Source: Coturnix japonica
Taxonomy: Eukaryota; Chordata; Aves; Galliformes; Phasianidae
Assembly: GCF_001577835.2 (NCBI RefSeq)
Contig: NC_029516.1
Location: 65,874,595 to 65,938,594, forward strand
DNA length: 64,000 nt
Direction: 5' to 3'
The translations under genes and the position numbers were made by a program. Below the pieces are notes generated by a model. It did no database searches, was not told the DNA's origin, and worked only from the letters and a program-made list of their open reading frames with translations. Of this stretch, positions 1 to 11,110 are shown piece after piece; positions within the stretch are counted from its first letter, which is position 1, and each line of letters begins with the position of its first letter.

Positions 1-741
1 GCCCAACTGCAGCCCCCCCTGGCCAAGGAACAGAGGGGCCCTGCCTGGAGCAGATGTGAGCCTCTATGTTCCCCCAGCTCCCCTCTCCGCCACAGGCAGA
101 ACCCCAGCACCCCTCTGCCCAGTGTCGGGGAGCTGTGTGCAGGGATACTTTGCTCTCACCTGGCTCTCTCGAGCCGGTGGCCTCCTGTGTCCCCTCGGAC
201 ATCATGTGCTTCAACAGTGAGCACTCGCAGAGTGTCTATCCCAGCAATACCAGGCTTCGTCCTCTGCGTGCCAACCTATGGGAGAAGCGGGACGAGGCTG
301 AGTTGGCAGCTCAGGCCCCCGAGCGCTGGGGAACCCTCCTCCCTCCCTCGGCAGCCTCAGGCAGCCCCTTCCTCCCTGCTCACCTCACCAAGTCGCACTG
401 AGCTGGGCCTGAGCCCCGCAGCCTCAGCTCTGCTCCACACCCTGCAAGTCACAATGGCTGCTCTGTGCCACCCCCTGTGGAACCATCACACCTCACAGGG
501 CTGAGGGCACCCAAGCAGGAGGGCGGTGGCTCTTGCCGGACACAGCCCTGCTGGAACCCGGCGTGTTGGTGCTGCCGAAGGCACTGGGATGCGCATCCAC
601 CCTCCTGGCCCCACCTGAACGCTACGGGGCCTGTGGCTCCAGCAGTTTCCCAGTTGAGCGTTTACGTGTTGCCGTGATGTTCTCCAGGCTCTGCTTGTGG
701 GCTGTTGGCCTCTGATTACCTTTCCTTCCAATAAACGACTC
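1..741. other. GC-rich block, no recognised gene, ending in AATAAA
   Basis: This block is clearly more GC-rich than the rest of the window and has several overlapping open frames of 60-170 codons on both strands. None resembles a family I recognise, and overlapping open frames are expected in GC-rich DNA. On the plus strand it ends with a canonical AATAAA (730-735) a few bases before a CR1 tail begins. It could be the last exon or 3' UTR of an unidentified transcript, a fragment of a retrocopy, or plain GC-rich DNA. No splice sites or conserved protein motif help to decide. Confidence 0.3.
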
Positions 742-1100
742 ACAGAATCACAGAATCTCTATGGTTGGCCAAGACCTCTACGATCACCGAGTCCCACCGA
801 CCACCCCCCAGCTGCCCACTGCCCACGTCCCTCAGGGCCACATCCCCACGCTTCTGGAGCACCTCCATGGACGCTGACTTCCCCAGCTCCCCGGGCAGCT
901 GTGCCAGTGCCCGACCGCTCTTTCAGCACAGATGTTCTTCCTAACATCCAACGGGGACCTCCCCTGCTGCAACTTGAGGCCGTTCCCTCTGGTCCCATCA
1001 CTGTTACCTGGGAGAAGAGGCCGACCCCCACCTGGCTACAGCCTCCTTTCAGGGAGTTACATGAAGTGAGGCCTCCCCTGAGCCTGATTTCCTCAGTGGT
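742..1100 (-). mobile_element. CR1 LINE fragment, 3' end
   Basis: The plus strand reads as the reverse complement of a CR1 3' region. It starts at the tail (CACAGAATCACAGAATC), then shows the GGTTGG..AAGACCTCT block, the CACATC..CTTCTGGAGCACCTCCA segment and GAGAAGAGGCCGACCCCCACCT. The copy is truncated at its 5' end, as most CR1 copies are, so it retains no complete reverse transcriptase. The element is oriented on the minus strand. Confidence 0.85.
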
Positions 1101-1299
1101 GTTAGTACTGCAATGCAAACCATTGCTTGCACCCGTTGGTACCCAGGCATTCTCATTAAAGATGTTAGGAGTGACAGTACATCAGCATAAGGGTGTTATT
1201 TTCGTATGAGTGTCCCTAATCTGTATCCTGTATTTCTCTGGCAAGGGAAAAAGCGAACCTGTTGGTTAAGCATCGGGTTGTCCATGATGATCGGTTGTG

Positions 1300-2382
1300 C
1301 ATGGAGTGCACCCTCAGCAAGTTTGCTGATGACACCAAGTTGAGTGGTCCGGTTGACACAAAGGAAGGAAGGGATGCCATCAGAGGGACCTTGACAGATT
1401 TGAAAGGTGGGCCCAGTTGAAAGTGGTAGGAATGCCACGTTGCAACACCGGAGGCCCTGGGTTCGAATCCCCCCTGTGGCGCAAGTGATAGAAGTGCCGC
1501 TCTGCTACACAGAGGCTCGAATCCCGGGGGTTGGACTCGATCTCTAAGGTCCCTTCCAACCCGCACGAGACTATGATACTATGATGATGATAATGAGGTT
1601 CAACACAGCAAAATGCAAGGTTTTGGACTTGGGCCGGAAGAACCCCAGGCACCTGTACAGCCTGGGAGGAGTGATCCTTGAGAGCAGCTCGGCAGAGAAG
1701 GACCTGGGGGTCCTTAACATGAGCCAGCAGTGTGCTCTTTCAGCTTGGAAGACAAATGGTATTCTGGGCTCCATCAGGAGAGGGGTGGCCAGCAGGGATA
1801 GGGAGGTGATTGTCCCTCTTTACTCTGCTCTTGTGAGGCCCCATCTGGAGTACTGTGTCCAGGTATGAAGCCCTCAGTACAAGAAAGACAGTGAGCTGTT
1901 GGAAAGGGTCCAGAGGAGGGCAACAAAGATGATCAGGGGACTGGAGCACCTCCCCTATGAAGACAGGCTGAGGGAGCTGGGTTTGTTCAGCCTGGAGAAA
2001 AGAAAGCTGCGGAGTGACCTCATTGCAGCCTTTCAGTACCTGAAGGGAACCTACACCCAGGAAGGGAGTAAACTCTTTGAAAGGGCCGATAATAGCAGGA
2101 CAAGGGGAAATGGATTTAAGTTGAAAGAGGGAAGATTTAGATTGGATGCTAGGGGGAAGTTCTTTACTAGGAGAGTGGTGAGGTCCTGGAACAGGCTGCC
2201 CAGGGAGGCTGTGGATGCCCCGTCCTTGGAGGTGTTCAGGGCCAGGTTGGACGGGGCCCTGGGCAATCTGATCTAGTAAACATGGAAGTTTGGTGGCCCT
2301 GCCAGGCAGGGGGGTTGGAACTACATGATCCTTGAGTTCCCTCCCAAACCAGGTCATTCTGTGATTCTGTGATTCTGTGGCA
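1300..2382 (+). mobile_element. CR1 LINE fragment interrupted by a SINE
   Basis: CR1 sense sequence on the plus strand begins within the end of ORF2 (GAGTGCACCCTCAGCAAGTT, then GATGACACCAAG), is interrupted at about 1421-1592, and resumes at ATGAGGTTCAACAC. It then continues through AACATGAGCCAGCAGTGTGC, GGTCCAGAGGAGGGCAACAAAG, TTGTTCAGCCTGGAGAAAAG and AACAGGCTGCCCAGGGAGG to a GATTCTGTGATTCTGTG tail. Two open stretches (1581-1868 and 1899-2276) are remnants of the C-terminal part of the CR1 polyprotein, not host genes. The copy is 5' truncated. Confidence 0.9.
1421..1592 (+). mobile_element. tRNA-derived SINE with CR1-like 3' tail, apparently dimeric
   Basis: Two tRNA-like units lie head to tail. 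The first is cut at its 5' end (AGTGGTAGGAATGCC) and ends at a B-box-like GGTTCGAATCC. The second has an A-box-like TGGCGCAAGTG, a possible anticodon-type stem CTCTG/CAGAG and a second B-box-like GGCTCGAATCC. Then come GGTTGGACTCGAT and AAGGTCCCTTCCAACCC, which is the CR1 3' end, and a short run of ATGAT repeats. The host CR1 is continuous on either side, so this is a later insertion. The tail suggests mobilisation by CR1 machinery, as known for CR1-tailed SINEs of other birds. No matching named family comes to mind. Confidence 0.65.
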
Positions 2383-2734
2383 TCTTTGGTGCTCCCCAGG
2401 AATGAAATAGTCTTTGGAGATATAGGGAGTAGACAAGGAAGTTGCAAGATATCAATATCTTACTATCTTCTAATAGAACGATTGTTTCTTCATTTGTCTC
2501 TGTGCTTCTCTGTTCTGGCTTTCTAAGATACGTGTGAAAGAGAAGCTATTAAATTTCCTCAGTTATTAATCCTANGTTTAAGAGCAGTTTCACTTATTGA
2601 GATGCTTGGCACAACGTGGGGTTTCTAATTGAGCAGAGCGATTAAAGAATACCCAAACTGATGCATGGGTTGCTTACCCTTACTGAAATGCAGCGGTGGC
2701 AGCGCACAGTGGGGTCCCAATGTAAGCACAGCGT

Positions 2735-2835
2735 GCACTGTCAGACTCATCCCCCCCCCCACCAGCCCACTGCCCGCGTCCCTCAGTGCCACATCTGTGT
2801 GGTTCTGGAGCACCTCAATGGATTCTGGCTCCCCT
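2735..2835 (-). mobile_element. short CR1 fragment
   Basis: The stretch around CCCGCGTCCCTCAGTGCCAC and TTCTGGAGCACCTCAATGGA matches the equivalent part of the CR1 at 800-880, so it is a minus-oriented CR1 3'-region scrap. An 11-base C run lies at its left edge. It sits in the spacer between the two 95-bp repeats. Confidence 0.55.
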
Positions 2836-2937
2836 AAAGCTGCCCACCTCGGGAAAGGCAGAGAAGAACAAAACTGACAGTGGCATGAAGGAATTAAGTT
2901 TTATTGGGATGGATTCAGATGAGTTGATGACTTTGTG

Positions 2938-3016
2938 TAGGGAACCTGCTTTGGCAGGGGGGTTGGACTCGATGATCTCTAGAGGTCCCTTCCAACCCCT
3001 ACAATTCCGTGATGAC
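2938..3016 (+). mobile_element. CR1 3' tail (or tail of a CR1-mobilised SINE)
   Basis: GGGGGGTTGGACTCGATGAT, then CTCTAGAGGTCCCTTCCAAC and a CAATTCCGTGAT tail, form the terminal CR1 motif on the plus strand. Only the last roughly 75 bases are present. Because CR1-tailed SINEs share this end, the parent element cannot be told from this piece. Confidence 0.75.
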
Positions 3017-3215
3017 ATTGGATAGGAAGGGGAGATTGTACACGGCTGCTCCTACGGCATCAGTAGGGCCGGCTGGTGATTGTTTCTTCATTTGTCTCTG
3101 TGCTTCTCTGTTCTGGCTTTCTAAGATACGTGTGAAAGAGAAGCTATTAAATTTCCTCAGTTATTAATCCTACATGACAACAGAATGTTCATTCACACAG
3201 AGAAGACTGATGTTA

Positions 3216-3255
3216 ATTCAGAAATTTGCACAATCATTCAGAAATTTGCACAATC
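3216..3255 (+). repeat. perfect 20-bp tandem duplication
   Basis: ATTCAGAAATTTGCACAATC is repeated twice head to tail with no mismatch, immediately downstream of the second 95-bp repeat copy. This is most simply a recent replication-slippage duplication. Confidence 0.9.
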
Positions 3256-4321
3256 TCTTCTCTTTGGTCAGCAATGAAATGGTTAATATTTGGGCATCTG
3301 AACTCATAGTTATGAAGAAAGGCTGTTCATGATCTTCCGTGTTCAAAAGCTACAACAGCTACTGCCCATCTCAGCTTCTCCTTACAGCATGTGAACTCTA
3401 GGCTTCTTAACCACTTGGCAAGCTTGCTTCTGGACACTTCACAGTGTTTCCACATTGTTCCCCGGGTGCATGGACTCACTTGGTCTGAGCAGAAGAGACA
3501 GTAACTTACCATGAACAGCTGGTCATATTCCTCCGAATGTGCTCTAGTTTGCCTTTCTTGCACTGAGAATAACCTGTAAGCTTGCATTCAACAAAGTACC
3601 CTCTAAAACCTGCAAGTCTATTTCAGCAGAAGTACTGCTCAGCCAGTTCACTCCTATCCTGTGCTGATAATGAGGGTAGTGTGTAACTTCACACTCATTC
3701 TTGCTGTTGTACTGCAAGAGATTTCTTTTGGTCCTTCTCTTGAAGTCTCTCTGGATTAGGGTTCTGCAGTTTGCATGCCCTGAGTTCTCCAGCACTTATT
3801 CTTATAAATCAGATAGAGCTCATTAGATATTCTGCTTCTTGGCTAATTCCCAGGAATTCTATCTTGAATTTGCCAGATCAAGGCGAAATTCATGCTCTGA
3901 ACTGGAGCATCCGAACCACCGCTCATTTTCCATGACTTCCTCCAGTTCCTGCCACCAGAGGGCACAGCAGGCAGCTGAAGATAGTCCAATCACCACAGCC
4001 ACATCACACCACATTTAACTGAAATTATTGGGAGAAACATTTACTTCGGCTTCGGGAGAACATAAAGAAATAAAAGTAGATTTAGTTAAGTTACCCATTT
4101 TGGAATTTGACTGTCTTGTTCTTATTAAAAGTGATACAGAGATCTTTAAATAAACAAATGGGCAGCACTAGAACTCCTCCGTCAGTAAGGAAGGACAAAT
4201 CTCCAGTGAATTCTTCACCAGGGAGGAAGGAGCAAATGCAATGTATCAGAAATGCTCAGAGTGTTCATATGAAGTTTGTAAGGGGAAAAACATTTTGGGG
4301 GGTCAAATTATTAGCTTCTAT
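3256..4321. other. intergenic DNA without recognisable gene
   Basis: Apart from the CTCF-type motif at 3952-3965 this stretch shows only short open frames without family resemblance, no CR1 tail and no simple repeat of note. It contains nothing I can name. Confidence 0.5.
3952..3965 (+). promoter_or_regulatory. CTCF-type core motif, plus orientation
   Basis: CCACCAGAGGGCAC agrees at all 14 positions with the vertebrate CTCF core consensus CCASYAGRKGGCRS. It lies in gene-free DNA about 8 kb upstream of the first BCL2L14 exon candidate. Binding is inferred from the motif only. Confidence 0.55.
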
Positions 4322-4805
4322 ACAGAATCATAGAAATATTTGAGTTGGAAGGGATTGTTAAATATCATCTAGTCCAACTCCCCTGCAATGAGCAGAGCCA
4401 TCTACAGCTAGTTCAGGTTCCGCAGAGCTTGGTCCAACCTGACCTTGAATGCCTCCAGGGTCAGGGCATCCGTCATCTCTTTGGGCAACTTATTCCAGTG
4501 TTTCACCACACTTATTATAATAAAACCATTATATCCAATTTAAATCTCCCTTTTTCTACTGTGAAACCATCTCTCCTTTTCCTGTTGCAACAGATTCCTT
4601 GAAAGAGTTAATGCCCTTTTTTATAGCCCCATTTTGGATACTGAAAGGCTGCTATTAAATCTCCCCAGGACCTCCTCTTTTCCAGGACAAACAGCCCAAA
4701 CTGTCTCAGCCTGTCTTCATAGGGGAAGTGTTCAATCCATTGGATCATTTTTGACCCTCCTCTGAACTCATTCCAACAGTTGCTGGAGATTTCAAGTGTG
4801 CTGCA
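4322..4805 (-). mobile_element. CR1 LINE fragment, 3' end
   Basis: The plus strand starts with the inverted CR1 tail (CAGAATCATAGAAATATTTG), followed by GTTGGAAGGGATTGTTAAAT, AGTCCAACTCCCCTGCAATG and the inverted C-terminal ORF2 region (GCCTGTCTTCATAGGGGAAG). It is noticeably diverged, which suggests an older copy than the one at 1300-2382, and it is 5' truncated. Confidence 0.85.
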
Positions 4806-7800
4806 GTATTGCCAGCACATCTCAGGGCAGTGTGTTGAGGGCCCCCACTACCCACACTTTTTTGTGGGCAGTCTCACTATTTCCTTCCTTTGACTTCAAA
4901 CCTTATTTAAAGCCTCGCCAATGAAACTTTCTACCATTTTACCATGGACTTTCTCCCCAATTTGAGAGAGGTGAAACCTATCTGGTGCCTCAAAGCCAGG
5001 TGCTACATAAACCGCTCAATTTTCAAAAAACACAAAGTGAATAAAGCAGTAAAATATGTTATCTGTCATAAAGCCATGGGACTGCACTTAAGGATATCAA
5101 TCCGGCTGCTTCCAGCTTTCCTCATTTGCGCACTAATAGGTCCTGCTCTGCTACAGGGAAGGCAGAAATGGCAGAAAATAGTCTAGATCTGGGGAGTCTG
5201 TCTCTGGTGGGCTACCTGACCCCTGTGGATGTATCCTGCTCCTCCTTTTGGTCTCAGTTGCTAAGATTATGGGTCACGATTGCTGGATGCTACAGAAAGT
5301 AGAGTCATTGTGTTCCGATTCCAAATTGTTGCAGTACCAAAATAGCTTTATGAGTGAAATCAAACCTAAATAAAGCAATTCTGCGTGGTGCACATTTTTT
5401 TTCCTGCTATTAGGCAGGCAGAAATTTTGGTTCTTGCTTCCTTTCTCTCCTTGCAGATTCTCTACATGATCTTCCCTCCTGTCACAAGTGGGCTGAATCC
5501 ATCTTCTTGTTCCAGAAGGTTTACTAGGCAGAACATACAAGGCACTAGGGGAAATACTGTCATTAGAAAATGGTTGCTATCAGTCCTACTGGCACAGAAA
5601 ACTCTATTGGTGGAGCAAGCAAATAGCATTTGGGACCAGACTTGGTTAAGGGAGCCAGGTATCCTTCCTCCCAAGATGAAGAAAGACTGTAGGATACCCT
5701 AGTCAGGGTGCAGTAACTGCAGCCCAGGGAAGAGCTGGGCTTAGCAAGCTGCTCCTCTCTTTGATGCAAGCACAAAAACGAGTCTGTTGCCAACTTTGGA
5801 ATGAAGGAGTTAATCTTTAAAAACAAAAGTCTTGCTGCAGGGAATGGGTCCTACATCTTTAAAGCCAGTTGTGGGGGAAGCTACAACTCATTATTTTATA
5901 TAGCCATTATTACTCTCTGGGTTATTTAACAGCATTGCAGATGTTTGAAGGGCCCATTCAGCCTTCAGCAAAGAAAATGCTTTTTTCTTCTCAGGTGACT
6001 GAAAGATTTTTTGGCAATGAATAAGCATCTTCTTGTGTGGAGGTCATTCAGTGCATGATAAATATTACCTGGTTGTAAATTCTCTGTATGAAACCTGGTA
6101 GCAGCTTGACATGGTTGGTAGCACTGTTCTTACTAAAAAAATTCTAGACACTCTTGATCTAAAGAAGTGAATTTGAAATATTTAATAATGGATCTTTGAA
6201 CTTTATTTCTTTAATAACCAAAGCTGGATTTAGCTATATTTCTGTGATACATGAGGATAAATTACTTTAACCCCTAAAGCAATGCTTATTTAAAACCCAG
6301 GTTAATATTATTTTTTAATCTAAATAATCCATTATAAACTAATCTCAGGCAGCTTTCAGAAAATCTCTCAACATTTTCAGCATCTCCATTCAGAAAGCAG
6401 AACTTGTTGCACACTTCTTTTGCCACAACTTCTTAAAAAGCAAAACAAAAATCCAACAAAACCCACTGAGAAACAGAGGCACATGGAAATCCTAAGAGCT
6501 GTCAAAGTTATGAAGAAAGTGAACATATAATATTCTCATTGTATAGAGACACGCAGATTTGTTTAAAATAACTTGAAAGTCACTTTGAAATTCAAATACT
6601 TCTCACCATCTCTATTAAGAGGTTTGAGATTTCAGCACAGAATTGACTAACACCTGATATGCTACTAATTAAGTCAATTAGAAAATCTTCTCCCAACAAT
6701 TAATTAGGACCCTGATTCCTGTTTTCAGCTTGCTGGGCGCTGCAAACTGAAAGTTATTTCTGAAAGTGTGACTTTGCCTCTTCAGCTTTTATGAATGTAA
6801 ATACGCTGCACCATTTCTCAAAACAAAACAAAGCAAAACAAAACCAAACAAAAACAAAACCTCCGTCTCCAGAGTCTGTATCCCTTCCTTACCCTGAAGA
6901 TGAAGTGCAGTTAATGTTGTACCACAAAAAGAAGCACAGCGCCTTTGGGCATAGAATGGGAATTGGGACAAGGGAAAATCAGGGCTTCTGTGCTGCAGGG
7001 ATGTCAGCTGTTTTATTTCCTTGTGCCCTACCAGCTTGGAATGGAAAGCTGAATACATAAAATATTTAGAGTCAAAGAAAAACCATTTCACTGAACTGTT
7101 TTTCTGCACTGCTTTTCACTGCCCAACATTACCCCACATAACCCCACACAGTTCCTGACCGGCCCAGACAGGGAGGAGATGGCTGTCTTTGAAGGAGACA
7201 GTCTTCTGGAGAACCAAAACCAGGGCACAAAATGGGACCTAAACTATAGCTTCTGTCAAGTGAGGCAATGCCAGGCAAGGCAGCTACCTATTTACATTAT
7301 TTAGGAGGCCTTGCTACTTTCTGAAGGGCTCTGCACAAAACCAGCAACCCACCTGTTTAAATTCATTTAGAGAACTAAGGGCCCTCATGGTAGCATGGAG
7401 CCTGAGATTTACAACACTACAGGAGTGCTAAGTGTTACGACTAATGGACTAACAGATTGCAGAGAAGTTGTAAGATCGGAAACCCAGCATCTCTGTCTCT
7501 AAGGAGAAGACCCTTATTCACACAGATGGGTTGGCTTTAACTTAAGTGGAAAAAGCAGTTTTTATTGTTAATGTCAACAAACAAGGTAGTAATCCCCAGT
7601 GGGTTGCATGAAATGGATATCCCAAAATTTGGAAACCATACCGTTTCCTCAGGAAGCCAGGAATTTCATTCCATGTATTCCTCTGGGAATTTTTATCCTC
7701 ATTTAACACAAAATGAAAAATTCTTAATCTTTTAATTACTGAGGCTTACAGATCTGCCATCTGTGTGATCCAACAAGGCTTTGCCCACAGTGTAATAGCT

Positions 7801-10117
7801 GTGCAAATCAAGGCAGCAGCTCGGATCTCTTTGCAATACTTTCTATTCTGATCCAGTATTTTTCTCTGACTGGAAACCTTGACTTAAATTAAAACAATAA
7901 TACAATTTTAAAAATTGATCTAGCCTAAATGAGAGGCATAACTGATCAGAGCCTGGCTTGAAGGCTCTGTGCCCACCGGAGGTCGCTGCCTGCCTCCACT
8001 TCTCTGCTGCTTTCCATCTCTCAAAGAATCTTTTTTCCTCTTTGATTTATTTTTCCCTTCTGGAAATGACCGGTTTCTGCCACTAGAGATCATAAGCTCC
8101 TCCTAGTTGATCAGGGGATGCTTCTTCTACTTTTGGCCTAACGTGTACAGTACAGATCAGTCACCACCCTGAGAGGCAGTGGGATCAATGGTTTTATTTT
8201 TAAGTGTCCTTACACAGACTGTGGAAAGCAGAGGATGGGGTGTCACAGATCTTAGGCTGGGAGTAAGCCTAGGAAACAGAACTGGAACTATCTTACAACT
8301 GATTTAAATTGCCCAAGGTGAGACATGAAAAGAAAAATAATAAAGTGGAAAAAAAAAATAATAAAAGAATTATCTCTTTTGGAGAACTGCATGAATCAAT
8401 ATTAAGTGCTTGGCTGAGTTAGATGAAGTTAAATGAGACATTTAAAAAGAGGTGGAGAAATCACAGAAGATAGGAGGCAAGAGAAAACATTAGAAACCAG
8501 AGAAGAAGCTGTAAGGAGATTCTAGGAAATTAAAACCCATAATAGAAGATTCGTAATACAAGCGAAACAGAGAACCTGGTTTGAGTCATAATTTAAGAAA
8601 TAAAATGAGGAGACTGAGAACTGAAAGAGAAACCACATGTGAAGCTCCTACAGGGAAACAGGGAATTATACTACCATTATTCACAATGTTTGCACTTCTC
8701 TTTCAGGAAAGGCTATTAAAATAAATTCTCCTTGGCAGAAAAAGCAGTGGAAGGAAATCAGAGAAGTACAATGAAGCAAAAAAATAAAGTGCATTAAAAA
8801 GATATTACATTGTATCTACAAAATGTTTCCTTTTACATTCCTTTTCCCTCCTCTGGGACTGTTTCCGTTTCTGTTTGTTTGAGAAAATCACTGCGAGAGT
8901 AACAAGAGGAGCCCTGGTTAGCCTCAGCCGTCCTGTGCACCCACATCTGCCCAGGCTGGCTGTAACATTAGAGACATCCCTCTTCCTATTGTTGCTTTAT
9001 AATAAACAGTCAGGTCCCTCCACCCAGAGGTTTTAGATACCTGAAACTTCAGCCAAGGCAGAAAATGAACTACTGCTTCTCCTTTGTGTAGCAAGGGATG
9101 TCATTTTAAAACGTGGGCTACTTCAAGTTCTCTCTTAAAAACCACCGGGGATTTGGTCCAGGTATGTTGATTTCAGAGCAGCTTGAAATTATCACCAGAA
9201 TGGCAAATGTTCAGGGCATGGGGATGTTTGGAGATTGAGGTGGGAAACTGAAACTGAAACTGATGGGAGCAATGGGCTGGCTGAGTATTTCAGACAAATT
9301 CATGACTCCATGTGTAGCAATGCTGCCTCAACACCACAGTTACCCACGGGCATACATCCAGCTCTGGTTGCAAGGCTGACAAAACTGCCAAGTGGAGAAA
9401 TGGGCAATTTTTGTGATGAAATGAAAGAGAAAACTTTCATGATGTGCCACAGAACTACAAATTCAATAGGAAAGGAGTGCATAAAAACACTACTTTGTTT
9501 TTCTTCTTGGTCCTCTCACTCTTCATCTGGTGCTATAAAACACAAAATGGCTCTTCAAAAGTGTTAGCTGTTTAGCTCTTTTCCTTGCTTCCAGCAGGCT
9601 GCTATCCCCTTTTCTGGGCCTCAAATGCTGTTTCTCTTCCCCTCATTGTACTGAAGAATGTATAGTTTGCATTGGGGTACAACAAATGCTTAAAAAAAAA
9701 AATAAAAAAAAAAATAGACTGAAGTTTTTGCTGTCTACAAATGACAGATTGTTAATAATCCACAGCACACAGGCTGTATATCTGCTGTTACTGCTCTGAG
9801 GTCAAATGGCCCCGGTAAAGCAGGAAGTGAAGGGAAAGCTTCAGCGAACAAGAACAAAAGGCTTCTATAAGCCAGTAAAGTCAAAGCAAACTCCAAGTCA
9901 CTATTCCCAAGAAATGCAAAATTTGGCTCCATTTATATTTCCCTTTCAATGAGCACATTCATCACTTTGGAAAGAAGCCAGCAGACAGAGGTGTTCCTTA
10001 CAATACTCATAGGCTAAGGCACATCCCTGAAGCGGGGAATCTTCCTCATCAGCATCCTGACAGTCTGTGACTGCTGCATTTCTTTCTCCTTCACAGGTAA
10101 ATCACAAATCTACAGCA
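4806..10117. other. AT-rich intergenic DNA without recognisable gene
   Basis: This 5.3-kb stretch upstream of BCL2L14 has only short open frames (up to about 110 codons) with no family resemblance and no conserved splice context. It contains an AAAAC/CAAAA-rich low-complexity run at about 6818-6863, short A runs near 8349 and 9691-9715, and otherwise unremarkable unique sequence. Distal 5' UTR exons or enhancers of BCL2L14 could lie here, but none can be recognised from sequence alone. Confidence 0.45.
6818..6863. repeat. A-rich (CAAAA)n low-complexity run
   Basis: This is an imperfect array of AAAAC and CAAAAC units. It gives rise to open frames of low-complexity sequence on both strands that should not be taken as genes. 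Confidence 0.8.
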
Positions 10118-11110
10118 TGACTGAGGCTGGCAGGATCCATTTGCTCCCAACCTCTTCTCAGGCAGGGATGCCCAGAGCAGGCAGCTTCTGAAGATCTCCA
10201 AGGAGGAGACCCCACAGCCTCTCTGGGATATCTTCACCAGTGCCCTGTCACCCATGCAGGATGGATGTTCTTCATGGTGTACAGAGAGAACCTCCTGTAC
10301 TTCAGTTTCATAGAATAATAGAATGGCTCTGGTTGGAAAGGACTATAAAATCTATTTAGTTCCAAAAGCCCAGCCATAGGCAGAGTTGATATCCACTAGA
10401 TCAGGATCCTTCAGGCCTTATCCAACCTTGAAAACCTTTGGGGATGGGGATACACAACTTCTCTGCACAGCCTGTTTCAGCAGTTCACCCCAGTTCAAGT
10501 GAAGAATTTGCTCCCAGTATCTAAATCTCCCTATTTTTACTTTAAAGCCATTCCCCTTGCCCTATCACTATCAGCCTGCATAAAACATTGCTCTTCCTCC
10601 TGTTCATAAGCTCCCTTAAAGTACTGGAAGGCAGCCATCAGAGCTCCCTGGAGCTTTCTCTTATCCAAGCTGAAGAAACCGAGCTACCTCAGATGTCCTT
10701 CATAAGGGAGATGCTCCAGCTCTCTGATCATCTTTGTGCCCCTCTTCTGGACCCATTCCAAAAGTTTCCCATTCTTCTTGTGCTGGAGGCCTCAGACCTG
10801 GACACAGGACTGCAGGTAGGACCTAATGAGGGCAGAGCAGAGGAGAAGAATCAGCTCCCTCTCCCTGCTGGCCATCCCTGTTTTGAAGCAACCCAGGATA
10901 TTTTTAGAATTCCAAGCTGCAAGAGCACACTGCTGGCTCATGTCTGGCTTTTTATCCACCAGAACTCCCAAATATAGCTCTATAGAGCTGCTTTTATTGA
11001 GTTTTTCTCCTAATCTGCACACAGTTCTGGGATTGCCCTGACCCAAGTGTGATATTTCGAGTCCTTTGCCTCTGGTTCTGCCTCTGAGCACCACTGAAAA
11101 ATGAAAGAGT
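10118..11110 (-). mobile_element. older CR1 fragment, split by a second CR1
   Basis: Inverted CR1-B-like sequence covers about 10118-10305 (GGAGACCCCACAGCCTCTCT, AACCTCCTGTACTTCAG) and appears to resume at about 11066-11110 (TTCTGCCTCTGAGCACCACT, the usual CR1 motif before the stretch coding for AAGAGTCTGG). The middle is occupied by a different CR1 copy in the same orientation. The split makes this the older of the two. Confidence 0.6.
10306..11065 (-). mobile_element. CR1 LINE fragment nested in an older CR1
   Basis: The element begins at the left with an inverted CR1 tail (TCATAGAATAATAGAATGGC) and TGGTTGGAAAGGACTATAAA. It continues through the inverted ORF2 end (GACACAGGACTGCAGGTAGG, CACTGCTGGCTCATGTCTGG) and stops near GATATTTCGAGTCCTT, where the older CR1 resumes. 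The minus-strand open frame at 10792-11094 is a relic of its polyprotein C-terminus. The 5' part is missing. Confidence 0.85.

Larger units (their letters stand above)
2480..3172. repeat. 95-bp perfect direct repeat (2480-2574 and 3078-3172) around a 503-bp spacer
   Basis: The 95 bases starting GATTGTTTCTTCATTTG and ending TTATTAATCCTA occur twice without a mismatch. The first copy ends exactly at the single N (2575). The spacer contains a TGGCACAACGTGGGG stretch (about 2609-2623) resembling a tRNA-Lys primer-binding site, and a purine run (GGAAGGGGAG) shortly before the second copy. Two readings are possible: a fossil short LTR element with partial LTRs, or an unmerged contig overlap at the N. 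The sequence does not settle which. Confidence 0.6.

Noticed and set aside
1421-1540. Functional tRNA genes
   Set aside because: B-box-like elements are present, but the cloverleaf is incomplete, the anticodon loop is irregular and a CR1 tail follows directly. It is a SINE.
1740-2447. 235-codon minus-strand open frame
   Set aside because: It is the antisense of a CR1 copy that is recognisable on the plus strand.
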